Source: Oscillospiraceae bacterium (GTDB lineage Bacteria; Bacillota; Clostridia; Oscillospirales; CAG-272). Taken from it: a DNA stretch of 34,891 nucleotides. Numbering within the stretch: position 1 is the stretch's first letter; each line of letters opens with the position of its first letter. The notes beneath the pieces are model-generated. The model did no database searches, was not told where the DNA came from, and saw only the letters and a list, made by a program, of their open reading frames with translations. The stretch covers positions 1 to 34,891 of the forward strand of contig SVRG01000008.1 in NCBI GenBank assembly GCA_015064965.1, written 5' to 3'. Shown here piece after piece: positions 9,523 through 17,934 of the stretch. Position numbers and translations under genes: made by a program.

Positions 9523-10901
9523 TTGTTTGCCTCTTTTCTGACCGCCGCAACATTTGCATTGTGCTGCGAAAGCGTTCTCGCATACAGATTGTAACCGTTG
9601 CTTTGAGCGATAAAGTAGTAGTATTTTGTCTTTGCAGGGTAAAACGCACTGTAGAGCGCTTCAAAACCGGGGTTGGAAATCGCTCCCGGAGGATATCCTG
9701 CATATTTTCTCGTGTTGTATGGGTTGTCAAACGCAAGTTCCGCAGCACCGAGAGTTTCGGGACGCACACCTGTTTCCATCATAATGGCATAAACCGTAGT
9801 TGCATCACTGTCAAAACGAGGAAAATTTGCTTTGTCGCGAAGTCGGTTGTAGAAAACTGAAGAAACCTGGTCATAGTCGATGGGGTACTTGACCTCCCAC
9901 TCAATCATGGAGGCAAGCGTTACAACCTCGTCAAGTGTCATGCCCAGTTCTTCAAGTCTGTCCTTATAGGTCTTATCGGACGTGGAAAGATATGAAAGCT
10001 TGTCGCGGAAGTTTAAAAGCATCTTATAAACAACAGTTTCTGCGCTTGAATCGGTGTAGAACTGGTACGTGTCGGGGAAAAGATATCCCTCAAGACGGTA
10101 ATATCTGCCCTCAAGAGCATCAAGCCCTTCAAGAAAATCCATACCGTAATCATAGTCATTTATCGCGCTTTCAAAAGCCTCGCGCGAAGCAATACCGTAT
10201 TCATCTACGAGAATATCAATCATTTCCTTTATGCTTGCTCCCTCAGGGAATGTCACCCAGACAACCTCTCTGGGCCTTGCCCTCTCCATAAAGAATGGGA
10301 GCAACTGCATATAGTTATTCATCGGCGAAACCTCATAGGTGCCGGCAATAAACACGCTGTTTCCGTCCTTGTCAACGCCGTCCTCGTCCATAAGCTTTGC
10401 GTAGAGCTTAAACAAAGTCGGGTATTTGATAACACCGCGGTCACCGAGGATATTTGCCACATCGGAAACGGTTGCATCTTCAGGAATAACCACCTCAACC
10501 GCCTCTTCCGGCTTTACAAATGCAAAAACATCGTTTGCAAACTGTATTATAAAATATGCAGCAACTACCGAAACAAGCAGTACCGCGGTAATATAGATCA
10601 GCGCCTTGAAAATTCCGCTGAGCATACCGGTTGACTCTTTTTTCTCTTTTTTCTCCTTGCGCACAGGAGTTTTCAGCTGAGCCTTCGGACGTATATCGGT
10701 GAGCCTTGTTTGCTCGCTGTCATTTGTGTCCGACACTGGCATATCCACCTGCTGCGGCCGCGGAGGCTGCGAAGGAGACGTGGGTGGCACCGGACGCGAA
10801 GGAGACGCAGGGCGCGGAGGTTGCGAAGGCTGTGCAGAGCCTTGGGCATTTGAGTCTACATTGCGGCGCGGGCGCGGCCTTCTGTTAGTATTATCATCCA
10901 T
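9519..10901 (-). CDS. mltG: Endolytic murein transglycosylase MltG (YceG-like)
   Basis: Proline-rich cytoplasmic N-term, TM, 'IPEDATVSDVANILGDRGVIKYPTLFKLYAK', 'ASMIEWEVKYPIDYDQVSSVFYNRL', 'YNTRKYAGYPPGAISNPG'. Confidence 0.9.
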   Translation of the reverse strand: MDDNTNRRPRPRRNVDSNAQGSAQPSQPPRPASPSRPVPPTSPSQPPRPQQVDMPVSDTNDSEQTRLTDIRPKAQLKTPVRKEKKEKKESTGMLSGIFKALIYITAVLLVSVVAAYFIIQFANDVFAFVKPEEAVEVVIPEDATVSDVANILGDRGVIKYPTLFKLYAKLMDEDGVDKDGNSVFIAGTYEVSPMNNYMQLLPFFMERARPREVVWVTFPEGASIKEMIDILVDEYGIASREAFESAINDYDYGMDFLEGLDALEGRYYRLEGYLFPDTYQFYTDSSAETVVYKMLLNFRDKLSYLSTSDKTYKDRLEELGMTLDEVVTLASMIEWEVKYPIDYDQVSSVFYNRLRDKANFPRFDSDATTVYAIMMETGVRPETLGAAELAFDNPYNTRKYAGYPPGAISNPGFEALYSAFYPAKTKYYYFIAQSNGYNLYARTLSQHNANVAAVRKEANK

Positions 10902-10916
10902 TTAACAAAACCCTTT

Positions 10917-11828
10917 CTATGCAATGTCCTGCATGGAAAAAACAATAACTGCTATATAAATCAAAACCGCCAGCAGAAAAGCGGGCGAAAAATAAACCGC
11001 CGCTTTTGCCTTGAGTTTACTTTGTGGCGAAAGCTTTGCCGGGGTATAGCTGCTGTCAAGATTTCTTTGCGCATAGCTTCGATAAACGCGCTCTCCCTCG
11101 GTGAGTGCAACGATAATAAATATCCAAAGCAAAAAAAGCATCACGATGAACAAAAGCGAAAAGCTTTCGAGATGTGCCGCAACCGAGCTGAGATATCCGC
11201 TTAAAGTGAGCACACAGATATTGTAAATCGAATGAAGAACTATGGCAGAAATCAAAGACCGGCTTACATAGGTTACAGCACACAGCACTACCGATGCAAA
11301 GAAATATAGGGGCAGGTTTTCAAGGCTCATGTGCGCAGCAGCAAACAAAATTGATGTGCCGACAATCGCAGTTGTAACACCGCATGGCTCAAATGAGCTC
11401 ATAATCACACCGCGAAAAACTATCTCTTCGCAAATAGCAGGCATAACTGCAAAAATCAAAAGCACCAGCACGCTTGGCGCACCAATTCCCTCAGCAACAC
11501 CGTTTTGCGGTGCAGAAAAGCCCACTCTGACACCAAGCATTGAGATAAGCGCACTGCCAAGCAACAGAATTACAGCAAGCAATATCTGCGTGGGAACGCT
11601 TTTTGCAGTCGGCAACGCAAAACGCATACGTTTTATGTCAATACCACCAAAAAGCAATCCGTAAAGAAGCATCGGGAGCGCATATGTCGCAATTTGAACG
11701 GCACCGAGCGTGAGCAGATATGAATTTACATCCATATCAAGTCCCCCGATAATGCGCTCTGCACAAAGGGTGAGCAGATACACAAAAATCGCAAGAAACG
11801 GTGCCGCAGTATAAGGCTTGAGTTTCAT
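10917..11828 (-). CDS. CPBP-family intramembrane metalloprotease
   Basis: 'ICEEIVFRGVI' (EExxxR), 'ILFAAAHMSLENLPLYF', 'SAIVLHSIYN'. Confidence 0.85.
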   Translation of the reverse strand: MKLKPYTAAPFLAIFVYLLTLCAERIIGGLDMDVNSYLLTLGAVQIATYALPMLLYGLLFGGIDIKRMRFALPTAKSVPTQILLAVILLLGSALISMLGVRVGFSAPQNGVAEGIGAPSVLVLLIFAVMPAICEEIVFRGVIMSSFEPCGVTTAIVGTSILFAAAHMSLENLPLYFFASVVLCAVTYVSRSLISAIVLHSIYNICVLTLSGYLSSVAAHLESFSLLFIVMLFLLWIFIIVALTEGERVYRSYAQRNLDSSYTPAKLSPQSKLKAKAAVYFSPAFLLAVLIYIAVIVFSMQDIA

Positions 11829-12596
11829 TTAAGTCAAATCCTTTGCACTGGGCTTCTTATATTTTCCCTCATCGGGAGAAACATAATCCGCATTGTAAAA
11901 ATCTCTGTGGGGCTGCTTTGCAGGATTCCCCTCGGAGTCAATAAGCGGCTTGTAATGGCGCTGACGCACCTCGCGTTTAGGCGCCTTTTCTATTTTGCGT
12001 ACAAAATTGACCTTTTTTTCGGTCACTACAATTGCACAACTGATGTCATGGTCACTGTACGGTATCGGGATATCGGAGAGGAATGCTGAATACGCAACAC
12101 CAATTGTCATTGACGAGTAGAAAAGTGCGTCATGGCGGCGTATGTATTTGTCATAATATCCTCCGCCATATCCGATACGTCTGCCGTGCTTGTCAAAAAG
12201 CAAGCCGGGCATGATGATCATTGTATCCCTTGTCGGAGTGATAAGGCGTTCTTCACTCTTTGGCGGAATCTTTTCGCCAAACATGCCGCCATCCTCAAGC
12301 TCATCAAGCGAGGTAACAGAGTAAAACTCCATTTCGCCGCTTTCCTTATCGCAAACCGGAAAACCAACTGTTTTTCCGCGTTCAAGCGCATCTTTTGCGA
12401 TGGGAAGTACATCAACCTCACTGCCAAGCGGAGCATAGCAAAGAATGATGTCGCAAAGTCCGAATGATGCCATAGTTGTTACCTTCTGACAAATGGACTT
12501 TGAATTCTGTGCGCGAAGCTCATCAGGCATTGCATCGCGAAGCAGCTTTGCATCCGCGCGGCGTGCTGATTTAGGATTTTCAGTAATGATACTCAT
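11829..12596 (-). CDS. 5-formyltetrahydrofolate cyclo-ligase with a C-terminal extension
   Basis: 'MPGLLFDKHGRRIGYGGGYYDKYI' motif; ATGA overlap with upstream DJ-1 gene. Confidence 0.85.
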   Translation of the reverse strand: MSIITENPKSARRADAKLLRDAMPDELRAQNSKSICQKVTTMASFGLCDIILCYAPLGSEVDVLPIAKDALERGKTVGFPVCDKESGEMEFYSVTSLDELEDGGMFGEKIPPKSEERLITPTRDTMIIMPGLLFDKHGRRIGYGGGYYDKYIRRHDALFYSSMTIGVAYSAFLSDIPIPYSDHDISCAIVVTEKKVNFVRKIEKAPKREVRQRHYKPLIDSEGNPAKQPHRDFYNADYVSPDEGKYKKPSAKDLT

Positions 12597-13132
12597 TTAT
12601 AAAGCACCGAGCTGCAAAGATTTTCAGCTGTGTCCTTTCCCTTGAATATTTCAACAATTTTCAGGCCGAAGTCATGTGAAACGCCCATGCCTGCCGCGGT
12701 CAGTATCTTGCCGTCAAGCACAACTTTTTTGTCAGAAAGCGTCGCTCCGTCAAGATGTTTTTCAAATCCGGGGAAACAAATTGCCTCCTTGCCGCGAAGC
12801 AATCCGCGTCTGCCAAGAATCATCGGTGCGGCGCAGATAGCCGCAATATATGCATTTTTCTCAAGCGCAGTGAGAATGCATTTTTCAACCAATGTGGACT
12901 CGCCAAGGTTTGTGGTTCCAGGCATGCCGCCGGGGAGTACCATCATGTCAAAGTCGCAAAGTCTATCCTTTGCCGAAAGGTCTGCCACTACGGTTATACC
13001 GTGCGAGCCGGTAACCTCTTTTTTATCTGTAATGCTTACCGTCTTTACCTCAATTCCTGCTCTGCGGCAAAGGTCCACCGGGCAAAGTGCTTCAATTTCT
13101 TCAAAACCGTCTGCTAAAAAGAAATAAATCAT
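12593..13132 (-). CDS. DJ-1/PfpI family protein
   Basis: 'MIYFFLADGFEEIEALCPVDLCRRAG', 'AAICAAPMILGRRGLL'; SD AGAGGAG upstream of ATG at 13132 (track start 13153 is likely too early). Confidence 0.85.
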   Translation of the reverse strand: MIYFFLADGFEEIEALCPVDLCRRAGIEVKTVSITDKKEVTGSHGITVVADLSAKDRLCDFDMMVLPGGMPGTTNLGESTLVEKCILTALEKNAYIAAICAAPMILGRRGLLRGKEAICFPGFEKHLDGATLSDKKVVLDGKILTAAGMGVSHDFGLKIVEIFKGKDTAENLCSSVLYK

Positions 13133-13146
13133 TGTTTTTCTCCTCT

Positions 13147-13797
13147 CTACCAAAAAATTCTGACTTTTTTGTAGATTTCATCGGCGATGGACTCACGAGT
13201 ACGCATCTCTCCGTTTTCAATGCAGTTTATCTGCACAAAGCCAAGCCGCTCTGCCGCATATTTTCCTGCATCGTAGCATTTTTGCATGTATTCCTTATCC
13301 ATCTCATGGATATCCTTTTTTGCTCCGCGGCTGTCAACAAGTGAAAGCGAAATTTCAGGCGGGACGGTGAGATAAAGCGTCATATCCGGCTTTGGCAGAC
13401 CGAGTTTTTCAAACTCATAGTCCCAAAGCCATGTGAGAAAGCTCTCCCACTCTTCCCTGTCAAGTTTTGAAAGCTGATGCACCGCGTTTGCACTGACATA
13501 GCGGTTAAATATGATAACATCATAATCTTCGATGTCGCGTGACCAATCCTTGCGATAACTGATGTATCTGTCTACCGCAAAAAATGTTGATGCCGCATAT
13601 GCATTTGTATCGGACGGATTTCCGCCGAGTTTGCCGCCAAGATACATCTCAACAGCAAAGCATGACTGCTCGCCGTACATCGGAAAACTTATTACCTTTG
13701 CACGCTTGCCGGCTGCCTTGATACGCGCACAGAGAATGTCACTCTGCGTGCCCTTGCCGCTGCCGTCAAGACCGTCTATCGAAATTAAAACCGCCAT
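13147..13797 (-). CDS. tmk: Thymidylate kinase
   Basis: P-loop 'ISIDGLDGSGKGTQSD'; 'FNRYVSANAVHQ'; 'PDMTLYLTVPPEISL'. Start could instead be TTG at 13809. Confidence 0.85.
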   Translation of the reverse strand: MAVLISIDGLDGSGKGTQSDILCARIKAAGKRAKVISFPMYGEQSCFAVEMYLGGKLGGNPSDTNAYAASTFFAVDRYISYRKDWSRDIEDYDVIIFNRYVSANAVHQLSKLDREEWESFLTWLWDYEFEKLGLPKPDMTLYLTVPPEISLSLVDSRGAKKDIHEMDKEYMQKCYDAGKYAAERLGFVQINCIENGEMRTRESIADEIYKKVRIFW

Positions 13798-13861
13798 AAT
13801 TATGACCAATACCTTTCTGGCACAAAACTACCGTCTGAAAAACCTCTTTCAGACTTACCTC

Positions 13862-16498
13862 TTATGCTAATTTAGGGTCGTTGTTAACAACCATTTCTCT
13901 GAACTGTGTTTTGGATATGAGCACCTCGCGCGGCTTTTGACCGTCGGGCGCACTTACAAATCCGCGTGCTTCCATAATATCAATTATCTTCGCTGCGCGG
14001 CCGTATCCTATCGAAAGCTTGCGCTGAAGCAGTGATGTTGAAATCTTGCCGATGTCGGTAGCAATTTCAAGCGCATCGCGAAGCTTGGGGTCGCTTGCGC
14101 CCTCGTCAAGGTCGCCGCCGTCACCGCCGCCCTTCTTCTGGCTCTGTCCGATCGCCTGCGCCTCACGCTCAATTCTTTCCATAATATCTGCATCGTACTC
14201 GTTTTCGCCGACATTCGCCTTAACAAAATCGGTTATCTTTTCAACCTCGTCCTCGCTGACAAATGCACCCTGCGCACGCATCGGCTTTGCAAGTCCGACA
14301 GGATAATAAAGCATATCGCCGCGACCAATGAGTTTTTCTGCGCCTGCAATATCAATTATTGTACGCGAGTCAACCTGTGATGCAACGGTAAACGCAATAC
14401 GCGAGGGAATATTTGCTTTGATAAGACCGGTAATAACGTCAACGGACGGACGCTGTGTACCAATGATGATATGCATACCTGCGGCACGCGCCTTTTGCGC
14501 AAGGCGACAGATGGAGTCTTCCACCGCGTCGGGCGCAGTCATCATAAGGTCGGCAAGCTCGTCAATGATAATAACCGTGTACGGAAGCACTTCCATGCCT
14601 CTTTTACGCGCAACCTCATTGTACGGCTCGATCTTTCTTGTGTTTGCCTCTTCAATAAGCTCATAGCGGCGTTCCATTTCGGTAACCGCCCAGTGGAGCG
14701 CGCCGGCTGCCTTTTTAGGATCGCTTACAACAGGGATCTGCAAATGCGGAATGCCGTTGTAAATATTGAATTCTACCTTCTTTGGGTCAATCAGTATAAG
14801 CTTGACCTCATCGGGCTTTGCCTTATACAAAATGCTTGTGATAATCGAGTTGATGCACACCGACTTACCCATACCGGTTGCGCCGGCGATAAGAAGGTGG
14901 GGCATTTTCGCGATATCAAACATAATGGGCGAGCCGCCAACGTCCTTGCCAAGGCAAACTGTAAGCTTGCTCTTTGCATCGGTAAATGCAGAATTCTCTA
15001 TAAGCTCACGCAATGTAACAGTGGAAACCGTACGGTTTGGAACCTCAATACCAACTGCCGCCTTGCCGGGAATGGGCGCCTCGATTCTAATACCCGATGT
15101 TGCAAGAGAAAGCGAAATGTCATCAACCAGATTTGCAATTGAACGAACTCTTGTACCCGCTTCGGGAATAAGCTCGTAACGTGTAATCGTGGGGCCGCGT
15201 GAAACACTGGAAATAGTAACATTCACCTTGAATGAGCGAAGCGTTTCAACAAGTTTTGTCGCATTGGCGCGCAGTTCCGCGCCGACATCCTCATTCTTCT
15301 TCTTTTCGGGAGGAGCAAGCAATGTTATAGGCGGAAAACGGTATTCCGGTTTTTGTGCAGGTGCCGCCTTGGGCTTTTCAATCAGCTCATCGGTCTCGGA
15401 CATATCGGTTTTTGATACCGGAAGAATATCCTCATCTGCAACGGTCTTTTCCGAGATCTCAACACCTTCGTCAAAAAACTCTTCCGCTTCATCCGCTTCA
15501 CTTTCGGCATACTCCTCAACAAAAATTGCGCGGAGGTCAATTTCGCCTTTTTCATTGTAAAGCGGAGGAATTTTAGATGTATCTATCGGCTCACCGCCAG
15601 CCTCCGGCTCTTCGCCGTCATCCTCAAAAACATCATCCGCAGTTTCCGGGGCGACTGCTTCTTCAACAACAGGAGGTTCGTCTTCAAACTCACCCTCTGA
15701 GAAATTCATGTCAAAGTCGGGCTTTGGCACCGCAGTTTCAAATTTTTCCGATTTGTTATTCTTCTTCGGGGCGGGAGTTTCCTCCTCTTCCTCGTAAAAT
15801 TCAGTTTCCTCAGCTTCTGCCTGCGCTGCAAGTGCCTCTTCTCTTTCCTTTGCGGCCTTGCGGCGCTCTGCATTTATCTTTGCATTGTACTTGATGTTAA
15901 TCCATATATCTTTTGGTGAAATGCCAAAAAGGAAGAATGAAAAAACTAAAAGTCCTGCAGCGCTGAGTATAATGCCGGCGGCTGCGGCAAATGCCTTGTA
16001 AAGTCCGATGCCGATTATACCAAATACAAATCCCGCACCGCTGAAGTTTACGCCGTTTTCCCAAAGGCATTTGATGCATGCGTAGTCGCTCGTATCACCG
16101 CCGGTTGCCGCGATAAGAATGACCTGTAAAAGTGAGCCTACAAAGAACAGGCAAATCACCGCAAATATGCATTTTATCACGTGCTGACCGTCAGCAACCC
16201 ATTTGCGCCAGTATGCTGCAAAATAGATTAAAAGCAACGGCACAAGCAAACTGACAAGTCCGAAAAGTCCGAAAAACACATCGTATATAACTTTTCCCAC
16301 TGCGCCGTCATGGAAAATAAAGCATACTCCGAGTAAAATTGCACATACTACAAATACACCGGGGAGTATTCTGTGCAGCATGGAGTTTTCGTCCCTCACC
16401 TTGGGCTCGGACTTTGGAGCCTCCTGCTCTTTAGCGGGCTTTGTTTTTTTCTTTGCCGGCGCCGGTGCCGACTGTTTCTTTTTATTACTGTTCGCCAT
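13862..16498 (-). CDS. DNA translocase FtsK/SpoIIIE
   Basis: N-terminal TM segments, acidic linker, 'PHLLIAGATGMGKSVCINSIITS', 'IIIDELADLMM', C-terminal gamma winged-helix domain 'SLLQRKLSIGYGRAAKIIDIMEARGFV'. Confidence 0.95.
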   Translation of the reverse strand: MANSNKKKQSAPAPAKKKTKPAKEQEAPKSEPKVRDENSMLHRILPGVFVVCAILLGVCFIFHDGAVGKVIYDVFFGLFGLVSLLVPLLLIYFAAYWRKWVADGQHVIKCIFAVICLFFVGSLLQVILIAATGGDTSDYACIKCLWENGVNFSGAGFVFGIIGIGLYKAFAAAAGIILSAAGLLVFSFFLFGISPKDIWINIKYNAKINAERRKAAKEREEALAAQAEAEETEFYEEEEETPAPKKNNKSEKFETAVPKPDFDMNFSEGEFEDEPPVVEEAVAPETADDVFEDDGEEPEAGGEPIDTSKIPPLYNEKGEIDLRAIFVEEYAESEADEAEEFFDEGVEISEKTVADEDILPVSKTDMSETDELIEKPKAAPAQKPEYRFPPITLLAPPEKKKNEDVGAELRANATKLVETLRSFKVNVTISSVSRGPTITRYELIPEAGTRVRSIANLVDDISLSLATSGIRIEAPIPGKAAVGIEVPNRTVSTVTLRELIENSAFTDAKSKLTVCLGKDVGGSPIMFDIAKMPHLLIAGATGMGKSVCINSIITSILYKAKPDEVKLILIDPKKVEFNIYNGIPHLQIPVVSDPKKAAGALHWAVTEMERRYELIEEANTRKIEPYNEVARKRGMEVLPYTVIIIDELADLMMTAPDAVEDSICRLAQKARAAGMHIIIGTQRPSVDVITGLIKANIPSRIAFTVASQVDSRTIIDIAGAEKLIGRGDMLYYPVGLAKPMRAQGAFVSEDEVEKITDFVKANVGENEYDADIMERIEREAQAIGQSQKKGGGDGGDLDEGASDPKLRDALEIATDIGKISTSLLQRKLSIGYGRAAKIIDIMEARGFVSAPDGQKPREVLISKTQFREMVVNNDPKLA

Positions 16499-16602
16499 TT
16501 ATAATCCTCTTTCTTTTGAAAGGTAAATTACCCTAAATTATATAATAACATATAATAAATACAATTTCAAGTATAGAAATATATTATTTACAAGGAGCTA
16601 CA

Positions 16603-16977
16603 ATGCAAAAAGTATCGGCAAAAAACGAAATCGTATACCTTGCGCTTGGTGCCGCCGCCGCAGGTTTTTTAAGCGGATTGCTCGGAGCCGGCGGAGGTAT
16701 AGTTTTATACTTCATTCTCGGCGCACTATACGGGCGCGGAGCAAAGGAAAACCTAATTTTATCTTCAACCGCGGTAATGTTTTTCTGCGTAGTGTCGCTC
16801 TTTTTCTACAAAGGCAACGCAGCACTCGATACCGGCAATATACTCCGTGTCGGACTGCCGGCGGCACTCGGAGGCATCACCGGTGCATTTCTTATGACAA
16901 AAATATCCTCTGACAAACTAAAAAAACTCTTTGCTACAGTGGTTATAATAAGCGGAGTTTTAATGCTGTTGAGGTGA
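16603..16977 (+). CDS. TSUP (TauE/SafE-like) half-transporter, N-terminal-half type
   Basis: 124 aa, hydrophobic, 'GFLSGLLGAGGGIVLYFILGALYG'. Confidence 0.8.
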   Translation: MQKVSAKNEIVYLALGAAAAGFLSGLLGAGGGIVLYFILGALYGRGAKENLILSSTAVMFFCVVSLFFYKGNAALDTGNILRVGLPAALGGITGAFLMTKISSDKLKKLFATVVIISGVLMLLR

Positions 16978-16981
16978 AACG

Positions 16982-17347
16982 ATGATATTGGCAACGTTTT
17001 TGATAGCAGTACTGTGCGGAATGGGCGTCGGCAGCGGCGGTCTTTTTGTAGTGTATCTTACAGTATTTTTAAGTATAGAGCAGCTCGCCGCTCAAGGTCT
17101 TAATCTGTACTTTTTTATTTTCTCCACTGCCGCAGCCTTGATAATTCATGTAAAAAAGCAAAATTTGCCTATCAAAAGGCTTTTGTATCTTTGCAGTTTC
17201 GGCGTATCCGGCTGCATCTTCGGAGCCATGCTCGCGCAAAACATAAGCGGAGATGCACTCCGCACGGTTTTTGCCCTGTTTTTAATAATTTCCGGCACGG
17301 CTTCGCTTTTTTCGGGAAGAAATTTCAAAAAAAGTCTTTACAAATAA
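16982..17347 (+). CDS. TSUP (TauE/SafE-like) half-transporter, C-terminal-half type
   Basis: 121 aa, 'LCGMGVGSGGLFVVYLTVFLSIEQLAAQGLNLYFF'; starts 4 nt after the first half's stop. Confidence 0.8.
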   Translation: MILATFLIAVLCGMGVGSGGLFVVYLTVFLSIEQLAAQGLNLYFFIFSTAAALIIHVKKQNLPIKRLLYLCSFGVSGCIFGAMLAQNISGDALRTVFALFLIISGTASLFSGRNFKKSLYK

Positions 17348-17365
17348 AAAAATATGTGATATACT
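17337..17365 (+). promoter_or_regulatory. Predicted sigma-A-type promoter for rpsO
   Basis: TTTACA-N17-TATACT. Confidence 0.6.
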
Positions 17366-17381
17366 TTTTGTCGCAATACCG

Positions 17382-17490
17382 AAACTCAGCTTTGGGACAG
17401 CGGTGCGAAGTCGCACTTTTTCACCAACCCTTGGCTTAGTTTGAGGTAAATATTTTATAGGTGAAAGCGGACTTTCGCGCTTTCAGAAAG
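17382..17490 (+). promoter_or_regulatory. Structured rpsO 5' leader (candidate S15 autoregulatory RNA)
   Basis: Long-range AAACT.AGC..GGG / CCC..GCTTAGTTT stem (17382-17442) enclosing GTGCG-AAGT-CGCAC, then GAAAGCG/CGCTTTC hairpin (17463-17484) next to the SD. Confidence 0.5.
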
Positions 17491-17499
17491 GATTTTATC

Positions 17500-17766
17500 A
17501 TGATGCTTAAAGACGTAAAGCAGGAAATCATCACTACCTACGCAACTCACGAGGGCGACACCGGTTCTCCCGAGGTTCAGATCGCTATTCTCTCCAAGAG
17601 AATCAATGACCTCACCGAGCACCTCAAGTCCAACCCCAAGGACCACCACAGCCGCCGCGGCATGTTCAAGATGATCGGTAACAGAAGAAACCTTCTCAAC
17701 TACCTTCAGAAAAAGGACATTGAGCGCTACCGTGCAATCGTAGAAAAGCTCGGTCTCAGAAAGTAA
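17500..17766 (+). CDS. rpsO: 30S ribosomal protein S15
   Basis: '[71 protein letters not shown]'; SD AGAAAGGA before ATG at 17500. Confidence 0.97.
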   Translation: MMLKDVKQEIITTYATHEGDTGSPEVQIAILSKRINDLTEHLKSNPKDHHSRRGMFKMIGNRRNLLNYLQKKDIERYRAIVEKLGLRK

Positions 17767-17782
17767 TTTTTTGTTAGAAACT

Positions 17783-17812
17783 AAACCGAAGTCACTCGCG
17801 TGGCTTCGGTTT
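17783..17812 (+). terminator. Hairpin between rpsO and pnp; weak terminator or processing stem
   Basis: AAACCGAAGTCAC-TCGC-GTGGCTTCGGTTT (13 bp including one G-U); only a weak T tract after. Confidence 0.55.
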
Positions 17813-17826
17813 ATTCTCTATAAAAG

Positions 17827-17900
17827 GGCGGAGGGATTAGCCATTAAATATGCTTTTTTTCGGCGAAAAACGGCGTATTTAATTGCTAAACCGTTCCGCC
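17827..17900 (+). promoter_or_regulatory. Long near-perfect hairpin in the pnp leader
   Basis: GGCGGA.GG.TTAGC..TTAAATA.GC..TTTTT(CGGCG)AAAAA..GC.TATTTAA..GCTAA.CC..TCCGCC: about 27 bp with small internal loops. Confidence 0.75.
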
Positions 17901-17934
17901 AAGACACTAAAAAATATATTTGGAGGAAAGAAAA

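Noticed and set aside
13831-13853. Terminator between ftsK/spoIIIE and tmk
   Set aside because: GTCTGAAA-aacctc-TTTCAGAC is only an 8-bp AT-containing stem without a good U tract on either strand.
14471-15142. 223-aa plus-strand ORF within ftsK/spoIIIE
   Set aside because: Antisense to the ATPase motor domain.
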